Shown here one piece after another: positions 54,414 to 61,379 of a stretch of DNA of 64,000 bases. This DNA comes from Salinispora vitiensis. Lineage in GTDB: Bacteria > Actinomycetota > Actinomycetes > Mycobacteriales > Micromonosporaceae. The position numbers were made by a program, and so were the translations under genes. The notes under the pieces are model-generated. The model was not told the DNA's origin, did no database searches, and saw only the letters and a program-made list of their open reading frames with translations. Location: contig NZ_KB900388.1 in NCBI RefSeq assembly GCF_000378825.1, positions 805,947 through 869,946 on the forward strand, given 5' to 3'. How positions within the stretch are numbered: the first letter of the stretch is position 1; every line of letters starts with the position of its first letter.

Positions 54414-55247
54414 ATGGACAGTGCAGTCGAACGGGCGATCGAGTACCTCTGGGAGCGTTACGACCGGCCGCTGACGCTGGCCGAGATTGCGGAGAGTGTC
54501 GGGTTGAGTAGGTTCTATTTTGCCCGACTTTTTCGCAATATAACCGGAATTACCCCCGGTCGTTTTCTGGCCGCTATTCGGATTCATCAGGCCAAGCGTC
54601 TTCTTCTTGAGACCCCGCTGCGGATAACGGATGTCTCCGTGCTGGTGGGGTACAGCAGCCTCGGCTCTTTCAGTAATTGTTTCACTTCCAGTGTCGGGGT
54701 CTCGCCCGGCCGGTTCCGTCGCCTTTCGCCTACCGGTGCGACTGAGCTACCTGGTCGGTCTCCGGCCATTCGCCTCGGCGTCGGGGCGATCGCTGGGACG
54801 ATCAGCCTGCCGGAAGGGCACGGCAACGCCCAGGTTTATTTGGGTGCGTTTTCGACCCGGATCGTGCAGCACCGCGCAGTATCGGCGATGGTCGTTGATG
54901 TGCCGGGCGGCCGGCCGTCCTGTTACCACCTGCCGCACGTACCCAACGGCACCTGGTTCGTGCACGCGGTGGCGGTGGCCGACGGTGTCGGCCCCGAAGC
55001 CCGCCGTCGCACCGCCCTGATCGGGATGCACCCCCGGGTGACGGTCATTGCGGACGGTGTGACCAGTGCTGCGGTCCGCCTCCGCCGCCGGCGGGTGATC
55101 GACCCACCGGTGCTGCTCGCCCTACCGGAACTCACCCCCCGCTCCGTCCCGGTAGCCGGCGGGTGCCCGGCCACCACGGCACGGCAGGAACCCCTCGCGC
55201 GCGCCGCGGAGCCACACCGGTCGGTGCTGGCCCGAACGCTGCCCTGA
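54414..55247 (+). CDS. AraC-family transcriptional regulator
   Basis: 277 residues with the DNA-binding domain at the N-terminus instead of the usual C-terminus: ERYDRPLTLAEIAESVGLSR, FYFARLFRNITGITPGRFL, and the second helix-turn-helix VSVLVGYSSLGSFSNCFTSS. The C-terminal domain (about 115-277) is of a type I cannot name, with GTISLPEGHGNAQVYLGAFS, and is presumably the sensor. The ATG at 54414 is preceded by GAGGTGCGT. Nearness to the SARP and NDP-hexose genes suggests it is pathway-related. Confidence 0.85.
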   Translation: MDSAVERAIEYLWERYDRPLTLAEIAESVGLSRFYFARLFRNITGITPGRFLAAIRIHQAKRLLLETPLRITDVSVLVGYSSLGSFSNCFTSSVGVSPGRFRRLSPTGATELPGRSPAIRLGVGAIAGTISLPEGHGNAQVYLGAFSTRIVQHRAVSAMVVDVPGGRPSCYHLPHVPNGTWFVHAVAVADGVGPEARRRTALIGMHPRVTVIADGVTSAAVRLRRRRVIDPPVLLALPELTPRSVPVAGGCPATTARQEPLARAAEPHRSVLARTLP

Positions 55248-55273
55248 CCCGTGGGCCTGCCGCCGGGCAGCCC

Positions 55274-55303
55274 GTTCGACTGACGTCACCAGTGCGGTTG
55301 AAC
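55274..55303. promoter_or_regulatory. StrR-type operator-like inverted repeat upstream of the dehydratase gene
   Basis: GTTCGACTG-N12-CGGTTGAAC. The known StrR site of the streptomycin cluster is GTTCGACTG-N11-CAGTCGAAC; the left arm matches exactly and the right arm matches at 7 of 9 positions, with spacing longer by one. It lies about 240 bp before the GTG of the NDP-hexose 2,3-dehydratase gene. Confidence 0.55.
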
Positions 55304-55545
55304 TCTCTTCCCAGTCGGTTGGTGGCCCCGAAGCAGTGCCGCCACCCGCGTCCCCGCCGCCGGACGAACTGATCAGGTTCGGCAGCGTGGCCGTGGCCGG
55401 GGCAACGTCGAGGATGCCCGGATGGGCGGTCGCTGAGCACCATGGCGGGACCGGTGCCCCGGGGCGTTTCGGTGCCGCCTAGCGCGCGGCGAGTGCCGCC
55501 ACCGGTGACCCCTCAACGGCGCGCGCTAGGAAGTGGTGATCGACC

Positions 55546-56940
55546 GTGACCTCAGCCGTATTGCTCCAACCGCGTAGCGGCACCGAACTCACCGAACGGC
55601 TCGCACGCTCGGCAGCGGCTACCGAGGGCGTCGGGATCGCCACCTCCGATGTGCTGGGCTGGCTCGCCGCTGAGCGGGTCGCGTGCCGTACCCGAGTACG
55701 GCGGATCCCGTTCGCGGAATTGGACGGCTGGTCGTTCCAGGCGGAGACCGGGAACCTGCGCCACCACAGCGGAGGGTTTTTCACGGTGGAGGGACTGCAC
55801 GTCGTTCGACCGGATGTGGGCGTCGAGTGGCAACAGCCGATCATTGTGCAACGGGAGATCGGCATCCTCGGGATCCTGGCGAAGGAGTTCGACGGCACGC
55901 TGCACTTCCTCATGCAGGCGAAGGTGGAGCCGGGCAATCCCAACCTGGTGCAGCTGTCACCCACCGTGCAGGCCACTCGGAGTAACTACACGAAGGCGCA
56001 TGGCGGGACGGCGGTGACGTACCTGGAACACTTCGTTGACCCCCCACCGGGCCGGGTACTCACCGATGTCCTGCAGTCCGAGCACGGCGCCTGGTTCTAC
56101 CGCAAGCGCAATCGCAACATGATCGTCGAAGTGACGGGTGAGGTACCAGCGGACGAGCGCTTTCGCTGGCTCACGCTCGGTCAGCTGGGTCAGCTTCTCC
56201 GGCAGGACAACGTGGTCAACATGGACTCGCGTACGGTGCTGGCGAGCGCACCGCTGGCGTACCCCGAGCCCGGTGCCATCTGCTCCGACGCCGAGGTGGC
56301 TACCTGGTTCACCGGTCAACGGGCCAGCCACGAGGTACGAACCCACCGTGTTCCGCTGGCGCGGGTAGCGGGCTGGTGCCGCGACGAACACAGCATCTAC
56401 CGCCCTGATCAGCGGCACTTCCGGGTGCTGGCGGTCGCTGTTGAGGGCGCGAACCGAGAGGTTTCCAGCTGGAGCCAGCCGCTGATCGAGCCGGTGGCCC
56501 CGGGTGTGGTGGGTTTTGCGTACCGGACCTTCGGCGGGGTGCCGCACGTTCTCGTGCACGCCCGGGTGGAGGGGGGCTTCCTCGACACAGTGGAACTAGC
56601 GCCGACCGTGCAGTGTGTTCCGGCGAGCTACCCCCAGCTGCCAGCGGTGCAACGCCCCCCGTTTCTCGACCTGATGCTGGAGCCGTCCCCGGATCAGGTC
56701 CGGTACGCAGCGACGCACTCCGAGGAGGGCGGTCGGTTCCGCAATGCCGAGAGCCGCTACCTGGTGGTCGCCACCGACGAGGCGGCGACGCCGACCGAGG
56801 CGCCGCCCGGCTACCACTGGATCACGCCAGGCCAACTCAGCTGGCTGGCCGGGCACAGCCGATACGTCAACGTCCAGGCCCGGACCCTGCTGGCAATCCT
56901 GCAGACCCGGGCCGCCGAGGTCGGCCAGGACTCGTGGTGA
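55546..56940 (+). CDS. NDP-hexose 2,3-dehydratase
   Basis: 464 residues. It removes the C2 hydroxyl of an NDP-4-keto-6-deoxyhexose, the committed step toward 2-deoxy- and 2,6-dideoxysugars (TylX3/OleV class). The duplicated family structure is visible: TGNLRHHSGGFFTVEGLHVV with WQQPIIVQREIGILGILAKE in the first half, and DQRHFRVLAVAVEG with SWSQPLIEPVAPGVVGFAYR in the second; both halves end with LSPTVQ or LAPTVQ. GTG start at 55546. It implies a deoxysugar in the product; partner sugar genes must be outside the window. Confidence 0.92.
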   Translation: MTSAVLLQPRSGTELTERLARSAAATEGVGIATSDVLGWLAAERVACRTRVRRIPFAELDGWSFQAETGNLRHHSGGFFTVEGLHVVRPDVGVEWQQPIIVQREIGILGILAKEFDGTLHFLMQAKVEPGNPNLVQLSPTVQATRSNYTKAHGGTAVTYLEHFVDPPPGRVLTDVLQSEHGAWFYRKRNRNMIVEVTGEVPADERFRWLTLGQLGQLLRQDNVVNMDSRTVLASAPLAYPEPGAICSDAEVATWFTGQRASHEVRTHRVPLARVAGWCRDEHSIYRPDQRHFRVLAVAVEGANREVSSWSQPLIEPVAPGVVGFAYRTFGGVPHVLVHARVEGGFLDTVELAPTVQCVPASYPQLPAVQRPPFLDLMLEPSPDQVRYAATHSEEGGRFRNAESRYLVVATDEAATPTEAPPGYHWITPGQLSWLAGHSRYVNVQARTLLAILQTRAAEVGQDSW

Positions 56941-56982
56941 ACCAGGGGTACGGGCCGCTACCCCATGGCCCGTACCCCTGGT
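56941..56982. terminator. Hairpin terminator immediately after the dehydratase stop
   Basis: Perfect 16-bp stem ACCAGGGGTACGGGCC/GGCCCGTACCCCTGGT with a 10-base loop, starting at the base after the stop codon. Convergent with the sulfotransferase-like gene, so probably bidirectional. Confidence 0.8.
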
Positions 56983-57031
56983 TGGCTGGCCCTCGGCCGG
57001 ATCCGGCTGCCCGCCGCGCTCGCCGATTGGC

Positions 57032-57697
57032 TCAGGTGTTCGCCACCCCGGCGGCCTCGCCGCCAACGTCTCGGATGACTCGACGCATCGACCCGCTGTC
57101 GTTGGCGTGGGGGAAGTCCGCCGCCGGTACCGGGACCCCGAGGAACGTGCACAACGGTTCCCATCCCTGCCGCACGTCATAGGTGAGCAGGTTGTCGGGG
57201 GCGACAGAGTTGGCGACCGCCTCGTTGTGCCGGTGAAAGACCCGAATGGCGTGCCCCTTGTCGGCGAAGCGTCCACCGAAGAGACCGTCCCAGACCATGG
57301 TGTTGACGAATCGGTATATCCGGGCCGGCATCGTGTCAGGTTCCGGCGGGTTGTCGCGGCTCCGGACGGCGAATTGGTACAAGGTGTCGTACGTGCTTCG
57401 GTACCACTCCTCGCCGTCCCGTGTGGTCAGGATGACCTTTGCCTTCGGGAACGCCCGGATGATCTCATTGTGGTAAATGGCGCTGGGCCCGTCCGCGACG
57501 GAGACGAAGCCGTTGAACAGCGCCTCCCAGTCGGGCTGCTGCCCGTCGCAGACGACCTTTTCCCACTGCTGGAGTCGCTCCGAATCGTTGACGATATTGA
57601 ACATGTGCGAGCAGGGTCCGTAGCCGAGGCGCTCCAGCGCCAGCTTCAGTGACGTGGTGCCGGTCCGACCCAAGCCGGTGTTGATGAGCCGTAACAT
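57032..57697 (-). CDS. Sulfotransferase-like P-loop protein
   Basis: 221 residues. The PAPS-binding P-loop-like GLGRTGTTSLKLALERLGYG is at residues 8-27, and the C-terminal half resembles small bacterial sulfotransferase-family proteins (ALFNGFVSVADGPSAIYHNE, FPKAKVILTTRDGEEWYRST; AFPKAKVI-LT-RD is the 3'-phosphate-binding strand). Length fits the short sulfotransferase family. AGGAGGGG precedes the ATG. It may sulfate the natural product or bind PAPS for another role; activity is not proved. Downstream of the CMD and C26 genes in one leftward operon. Confidence 0.78.
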   Translation of the reverse strand: MLRLINTGLGRTGTTSLKLALERLGYGPCSHMFNIVNDSERLQQWEKVVCDGQQPDWEALFNGFVSVADGPSAIYHNEIIRAFPKAKVILTTRDGEEWYRSTYDTLYQFAVRSRDNPPEPDTMPARIYRFVNTMVWDGLFGGRFADKGHAIRVFHRHNEAVANSVAPDNLLTYDVRQGWEPLCTFLGVPVPAADFPHANDSGSMRRVIRDVGGEAAGVANT

Positions 57698-57712
57698 TTG
57701 TGAACCCCTCCT

Positions 57713-57748
57713 GCCGGTGCCGGTGCCGGTGCCGGTGTTGGTGTTGGT
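57713..57748. repeat. Hexanucleotide tandem repeat
   Basis: Four copies of GCCGGT followed by two of GTTGGT, between the stop of the CMD-family gene and the start of the sulfotransferase gene. It is a length-variable type of microsatellite and could alter translation or mRNA folding at the ribosome-binding site, which lies at 57706-57711 on the other strand. Confidence 0.9.
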
Positions 57749-57765
57749 GGTCGGGTGGACCGGAA

Positions 57766-58212
57766 TCAGCGCCAGTCCCCTGGATCCTGTCGAGTGGTTA
57801 GATTGATGCAGTTCCAGAGGCTCACCAGCCCGATATGCATGATCAAAGCGCTGAGTTCCGGCTCGGTGTAGTGCCGGACCGCCTCCGCCCAGACCTCGTC
57901 CGGCACCGGATCCACCCGCTCACCGAGGCGGGCGGCGGCCTCGGCGAGCGCCAGCGCCGCCCGCTCCGCATCGGTGAAACAGTCGGCCTCGCGCCAGGAA
58001 GCCACGATGGGCAGGCGGTGGTCGATCCGGGACGCGGCCTCCGGACCGGCCGGCAGGATCCAGACTCGGCCATTGACCTGGCTGACCCGCATCCGGACCA
58101 GATCGAGCGTCCGGACCGGCACGCCGACCTGGTTGATCACTTTACCGAGTTCGAGCAGGGGCGGCAGCGCGTCGGGCACGACCAGAGACGGGTTGTTCAT
58201 CCGCGATGCCAT
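57766..58212 (-). CDS. AhpD/CMD-fold protein lacking the active-site cysteines
   Basis: 148 residues of the carboxymuconolactone decarboxylase/AhpD superfamily: LLELGKVINQVGVPVRTLDL then LVRMRVSQVNGRVWILPAGP. In AhpD-type members this second segment reads as R-S-x-x-N-G-C-x-x-C with the catalytic pair; here the cysteines are replaced by Arg and Ile and the partner His region (HTxxAR) is also altered. The C-terminus with EVWAEAVRHYTEPELSALIM and LVSLWNCINLTTR is intact. So the fold is kept while peroxidase chemistry should be lost. The ATG at 58212 follows GGGAG. It overlaps the C26 gene by 71 bp. Confidence 0.8.
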   Translation of the reverse strand: MASRMNNPSLVVPDALPPLLELGKVINQVGVPVRTLDLVRMRVSQVNGRVWILPAGPEAASRIDHRLPIVASWREADCFTDAERAALALAEAAARLGERVDPVPDEVWAEAVRHYTEPELSALIMHIGLVSLWNCINLTTRQDPGDWR

Positions 58213-58981
58213 CAGAATCTCCCGGGGTTGGGGGTCGTTGTCTCGCACGTTCGGCGGCGTCGGCGAGCGCGCGGTGCAGTCGGTCGTCGGAGTCCTGTCC
58301 GGCCTCCCACTGCACCCCGAGCGCGAACGGGTGCCCGGTCGCCTCGATCGCCTCGACGACCCCGTCCGCCGCCCGGGCGGTCACGGTGAGACCCGCACCG
58401 ACCCGGTCGACACCCTGGTGGTGGTGGCAGGCGACGGTGGGGACATCGCCGCCGTAGACGGCGGCGGCGAGGCTGCCGGGCTGGAGGTGCAGGCGGTTCC
58501 AGCCGAGGGTGAAGGTCGCGGTCTGGGGGCAGTGGCCGTCGTGGTTCACGGCCTCGGGCAGGTGCTGGTGCAGGGTCCCGCCCGACAACACATTGAGCAC
58601 CTGCATCCCGCGGCAGATGGCCAGGACGGGACGGCCGGCGTCGAGCGCTGCTCGGAGCAGGGCCAGTTCGACCTGGTCCGCCGCGGGGCTGCCGCATCTG
58701 GTCCTGGTGTGCTGGGGCTGCCCGTACAGCTTCGGGTCCAGGTCTGGCCCCCCGGGTAGCAGGAGGCCGTCGAGGTGCGGCAGCAGGTCCTCGGCGCCCG
58801 GCAGCAGCGGAACCAACAGGGGGGCGCATCCCGCGGTCGCGAGCATGTCCACGTGGGCCTGCAGCGCCAGGCTGACGGTCGTATCGAGCCCCTGCACCGT
58901 CACCGGAGTCGTGCGTGCGCAGACCCCGATCACCGGTCGTGCCACATCGTCGTTCCGCACTGATTTCATGCGCACCACCAT
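58142..58981 (-). CDS. Peptidase C26 / class I glutamine amidotransferase-like protein with altered triad
   Basis: 279 residues of the gamma-glutamyl-GABA hydrolase (PuuD-like) family. PVIGVCARTTPVTVQGLDTT starts the fold, DGLLLPGGPDLDPKLYG follows, and the nucleophile is Cys123 in LAICRGMQVLNVLSGG. The usual final motif is GVQWHPE, with the catalytic His and Glu; here it reads GVQWEAG, as if His-Pro had been deleted in frame, leaving the Glu. CHHHQGVDRVG has histidines but is the earlier substrate-loop motif. Start at the first ATG (58981) or the one at 58969. First gene of a leftward operon with the CMD and sulfotransferase genes. Confidence 0.78.
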   Translation of the reverse strand: MVVRMKSVRNDDVARPVIGVCARTTPVTVQGLDTTVSLALQAHVDMLATAGCAPLLVPLLPGAEDLLPHLDGLLLPGGPDLDPKLYGQPQHTRTRCGSPAADQVELALLRAALDAGRPVLAICRGMQVLNVLSGGTLHQHLPEAVNHDGHCPQTATFTLGWNRLHLQPGSLAAAVYGGDVPTVACHHHQGVDRVGAGLTVTARAADGVVEAIEATGHPFALGVQWEAGQDSDDRLHRALADAAERARQRPPTPGDSDGIADEQPVSGRARRAAAPARTR

Positions 58982-59438
58982 TTTCGGAGGTCACACCGTC
59001 CGGGGCGGCACGCCCCACAGATCGGTGGCAGGACAGTTGATGTGCAGCAAGGGTGGTGTGGTCGATTCCGTCCGCGCCGGACTATTCCACGACCACGGGG
59101 TGAACCTATAACGGTGCTCTGACCAATGGCAACGGTCGGATGCGCAGCAGTCGACTGCTCCACTGAAAACGGCCGACGGTATGGCGGATGCCTTCGTTCA
59201 ACCGCCGGTGAAACGCAGTCGAAACCGCTGACCGTTGCTCGCTGTTTAGGCCTGGAAATTGTGTAGTCGAATCAATCCGTCCTTGACCGGGACTGCAGCG
59301 GCTCTCGGCAGACTGCGAGCCGTCCGGCCCGATCGTCGATTCCCTCTCCACGCGGCGGTCGACAGCCGTGGGCCGGCGAGGCCGTGAGCGGGGCCACGTA
59401 CCCGCCCGGCCGGGCGGTCACCATTCGGAAGGACATCT
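58982..59438. other. 457-bp divergent promoter region with a StrR-type site
   Basis: No gene seen. It separates the leftward C26-CMD-sulfotransferase operon from the rightward FAD monooxygenase gene and holds the StrR-like inverted repeat at 59196-59224, so it is likely the main control region of this part of the cluster. Confidence 0.55.
59196..59224. promoter_or_regulatory. StrR-type operator-like inverted repeat in the divergent promoter region
   Basis: GTTCAACCG-N11-CAGTCGAAA: 15 of 18 arm positions match the streptomycin StrR site GTTCGACTG-N11-CAGTCGAAC, and the 11-base spacer is exact. Its left arm is identical to the reverse complement of the right arm at 55295-55303. Confidence 0.6.
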
Positions 59439-61211
59439 ATGGCAACGATTGAGGTTCCGGTTCTGATCGTGGGCGGCGGTGGATGTGGCCTGGCTGCCTC
59501 CGTCTTTCTGTCCGACCACGGTGTACGCCACCTGCTGGTGGAGCGGCACCCGAGTACGTCGAGAATGCCCAAGGCGCACTATCTCAACCAGCGGACGATG
59601 GGCATCTTCCGCCAGCACGAGCTCGATGCCGAGGTGGCCCAGCAGGGGGCCTGCCTGGCGGAATTCGGCAAGCTGCGCTGGCTGACCTCGCTCGGTGGGG
59701 ACGAACCCCTCGACGGTCTGGTCATTCAGGAGATGGACGCGTTCGGCGGCGGCGCGTTGCGGGAGAGCTACGAGGCGGCTGGGCCGGTACTTCCGGTCAA
59801 GCTACCCCAGGTCCGGTTGGAGCCGATCCTGCGGCAACACGCCGAGCGGCGCGCCCCGGGAGAGATCCGGTTCGGCCACGAACTGGTTACCTTCGCTGAG
59901 GAGGGCGACCGGGTGGTAGCCCAGGTCCGAGCGGTCGGTACGGGCGAGGTCACCACGGTGGTGGCCCGCTACCTCATCGCGGCTGACGGCGGCCGTACCG
60001 TCGGCGCGGCGCTCGGCGTACAGATGCGGGGCCTTCCGGGGTTTCTCGACGTCACCACCGCCTACTTCACCGCGGACCTGTCGCCGTGGTGGCGGGAGGG
60101 CACCCTACTGACCCACTTCCTCAATCCGCACGACCCCGACCTGTCCAGCAACCTCATCGAGATGGGCCCCACCTGGGGCAAGCACTGCGAGGAGTGGGTC
60201 CTGCACTTTCCGCCGGGAGACCCGCAGCGCTACCCCGCGGAGCGCATCGTCCCCAAGATCCGTGAGGTCCTCGGGTTGCCCGACCTGGAGCTCACGCTGC
60301 GCCAGGTCACGAACTGGTCGGTGGAATCCCTGGTCGCCGACCAGTACCGGGTCGGTCGAGTGCTCCTTGCCGGTGACGCCGCCCACCGGCAGCCACCCAC
60401 CGTCGGGCTGGGACTGAACACTGGGATTCAGGACGCACACAACCTCGCGTGGAAGCTCGCCGCGGTACTCACCGGTCGAGCCCCCGACAGCCTGCTCGAC
60501 ACCTACCAGGTCGAGCGGCATCCGATCGGCCGGCACAACGTCGACTGGGCGGTCTCCGCGGCCCTGCACCACCACGCGATCCTCGAGGCCGTCGGGGTAG
60601 GTCAGCACACCGCGCCGCAGCGTCGGGAGCGAGCGTTCGCGGCGTTCGTCGACCCATCCCCGATCGCCGCGGCGGCACGGGCACGGGCGGCCGAGCTGTT
60701 CGCCACCCACCGGGGTGGATGTCAGGCACACGACGTCGAGCTGGGTTTCGCGTACGAACAGGGTGCGGTCATCCCCGACGGGAGCCCGCCGCCCCCGCGG
60801 GAGCCGTTGCGGGACGTCTACCACCCCACCACCCGGCCCGGGCATCTGCTGCCGCATGCCTGGATCACCCGCGCCGGCCGGGTCCTCTCCACCCACGACC
60901 TGACCGGTTCCGCCGGCAGCTTCGTGCTGATCATCGGCCCGAAGGCGGAGCGGTGGCGGGCGGCGGCCGCGGCGGTGGCGGAGAAACTCTCGGTGCCGAT
61001 CAATACCGTCGCCATCGGGATCGGCGCTGACTACACGGCCGTCGATGACCGGTGGTCACGCGTCCGGGAAATCGCCGACGAGGGCGCCATTCTGGTCCGC
61101 CCGGACAACCACGTGGCGTGGCGCAGCAGGGGCGCCGGCGCGAACCCGACCGGTGAGCTGGCCGGGGCCCTCGGGCGCATCCTGGAGAACGTGGGGCCGG
61201 CCCGAGCCTGA
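59439..61211 (+). CDS. FAD-dependent aromatic monooxygenase (phenol hydroxylase type)
   Basis: 590 residues, class A flavin monooxygenase. FAD-binding VPVLIVGGGGCGLAASVFLS begins at residue 6; the ribityl/pyrophosphate motif is VLLAGDAAHRQPPTVGLGLN, followed by GIQDAHNLAWKLAAVL; RYLIAADGGRTVG is the DG motif. A C-terminal thioredoxin-like domain (about 440-590, SFVLIIGPKAERWRAAAAAV) is present, as in TfdB/phenol and PgaE-type hydroxylases. It likely oxygenates an aromatic intermediate of the cluster with NAD(P)H and O2. The ATG at 59439 has CGGAAGGACATCT just upstream. Confidence 0.9.
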   Translation: MATIEVPVLIVGGGGCGLAASVFLSDHGVRHLLVERHPSTSRMPKAHYLNQRTMGIFRQHELDAEVAQQGACLAEFGKLRWLTSLGGDEPLDGLVIQEMDAFGGGALRESYEAAGPVLPVKLPQVRLEPILRQHAERRAPGEIRFGHELVTFAEEGDRVVAQVRAVGTGEVTTVVARYLIAADGGRTVGAALGVQMRGLPGFLDVTTAYFTADLSPWWREGTLLTHFLNPHDPDLSSNLIEMGPTWGKHCEEWVLHFPPGDPQRYPAERIVPKIREVLGLPDLELTLRQVTNWSVESLVADQYRVGRVLLAGDAAHRQPPTVGLGLNTGIQDAHNLAWKLAAVLTGRAPDSLLDTYQVERHPIGRHNVDWAVSAALHHHAILEAVGVGQHTAPQRRERAFAAFVDPSPIAAAARARAAELFATHRGGCQAHDVELGFAYEQGAVIPDGSPPPPREPLRDVYHPTTRPGHLLPHAWITRAGRVLSTHDLTGSAGSFVLIIGPKAERWRAAAAAVAEKLSVPINTVAIGIGADYTAVDDRWSRVREIADEGAILVRPDNHVAWRSRGAGANPTGELAGALGRILENVGPARA

Positions 61212-61231
61212 CCCCAGGCAACAGCAGATCC

Positions 61232-61270
61232 CCCGTGCCCGCCCGGCCGGTCAGCCCGGGCGGGCACGGG
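61232..61270. terminator. Hairpin terminator between convergent genes
   Basis: Perfect 15-bp stem CCCGTGCCCGCCCGG/CCGGGCGGGCACGGG with a 9-base loop, between the FAD monooxygenase gene and the HemY-like gene. Confidence 0.8.
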
Positions 61271-61379
61271 TATGTCCGCGGCGTACCCCCAGCGGGGTGG
61301 GGCGAGGATGCCGACGCGGCCGCGGTCGGACCGCTCGGACGTCGCCGGCGCCACCGGCGGCCGGGGCAGGGAGGGCACC

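Noticed and set aside
54424..54432. Perfect StrR half-site CAGTCGAAC at the start of the AraC gene
   Set aside because: No matching left arm at the proper distance; it is inside coding sequence and may occur by chance.
55804..55812. StrR half-site GTTCGACCG within the dehydratase gene
   Set aside because: Isolated half-site without a partner at the expected spacing.
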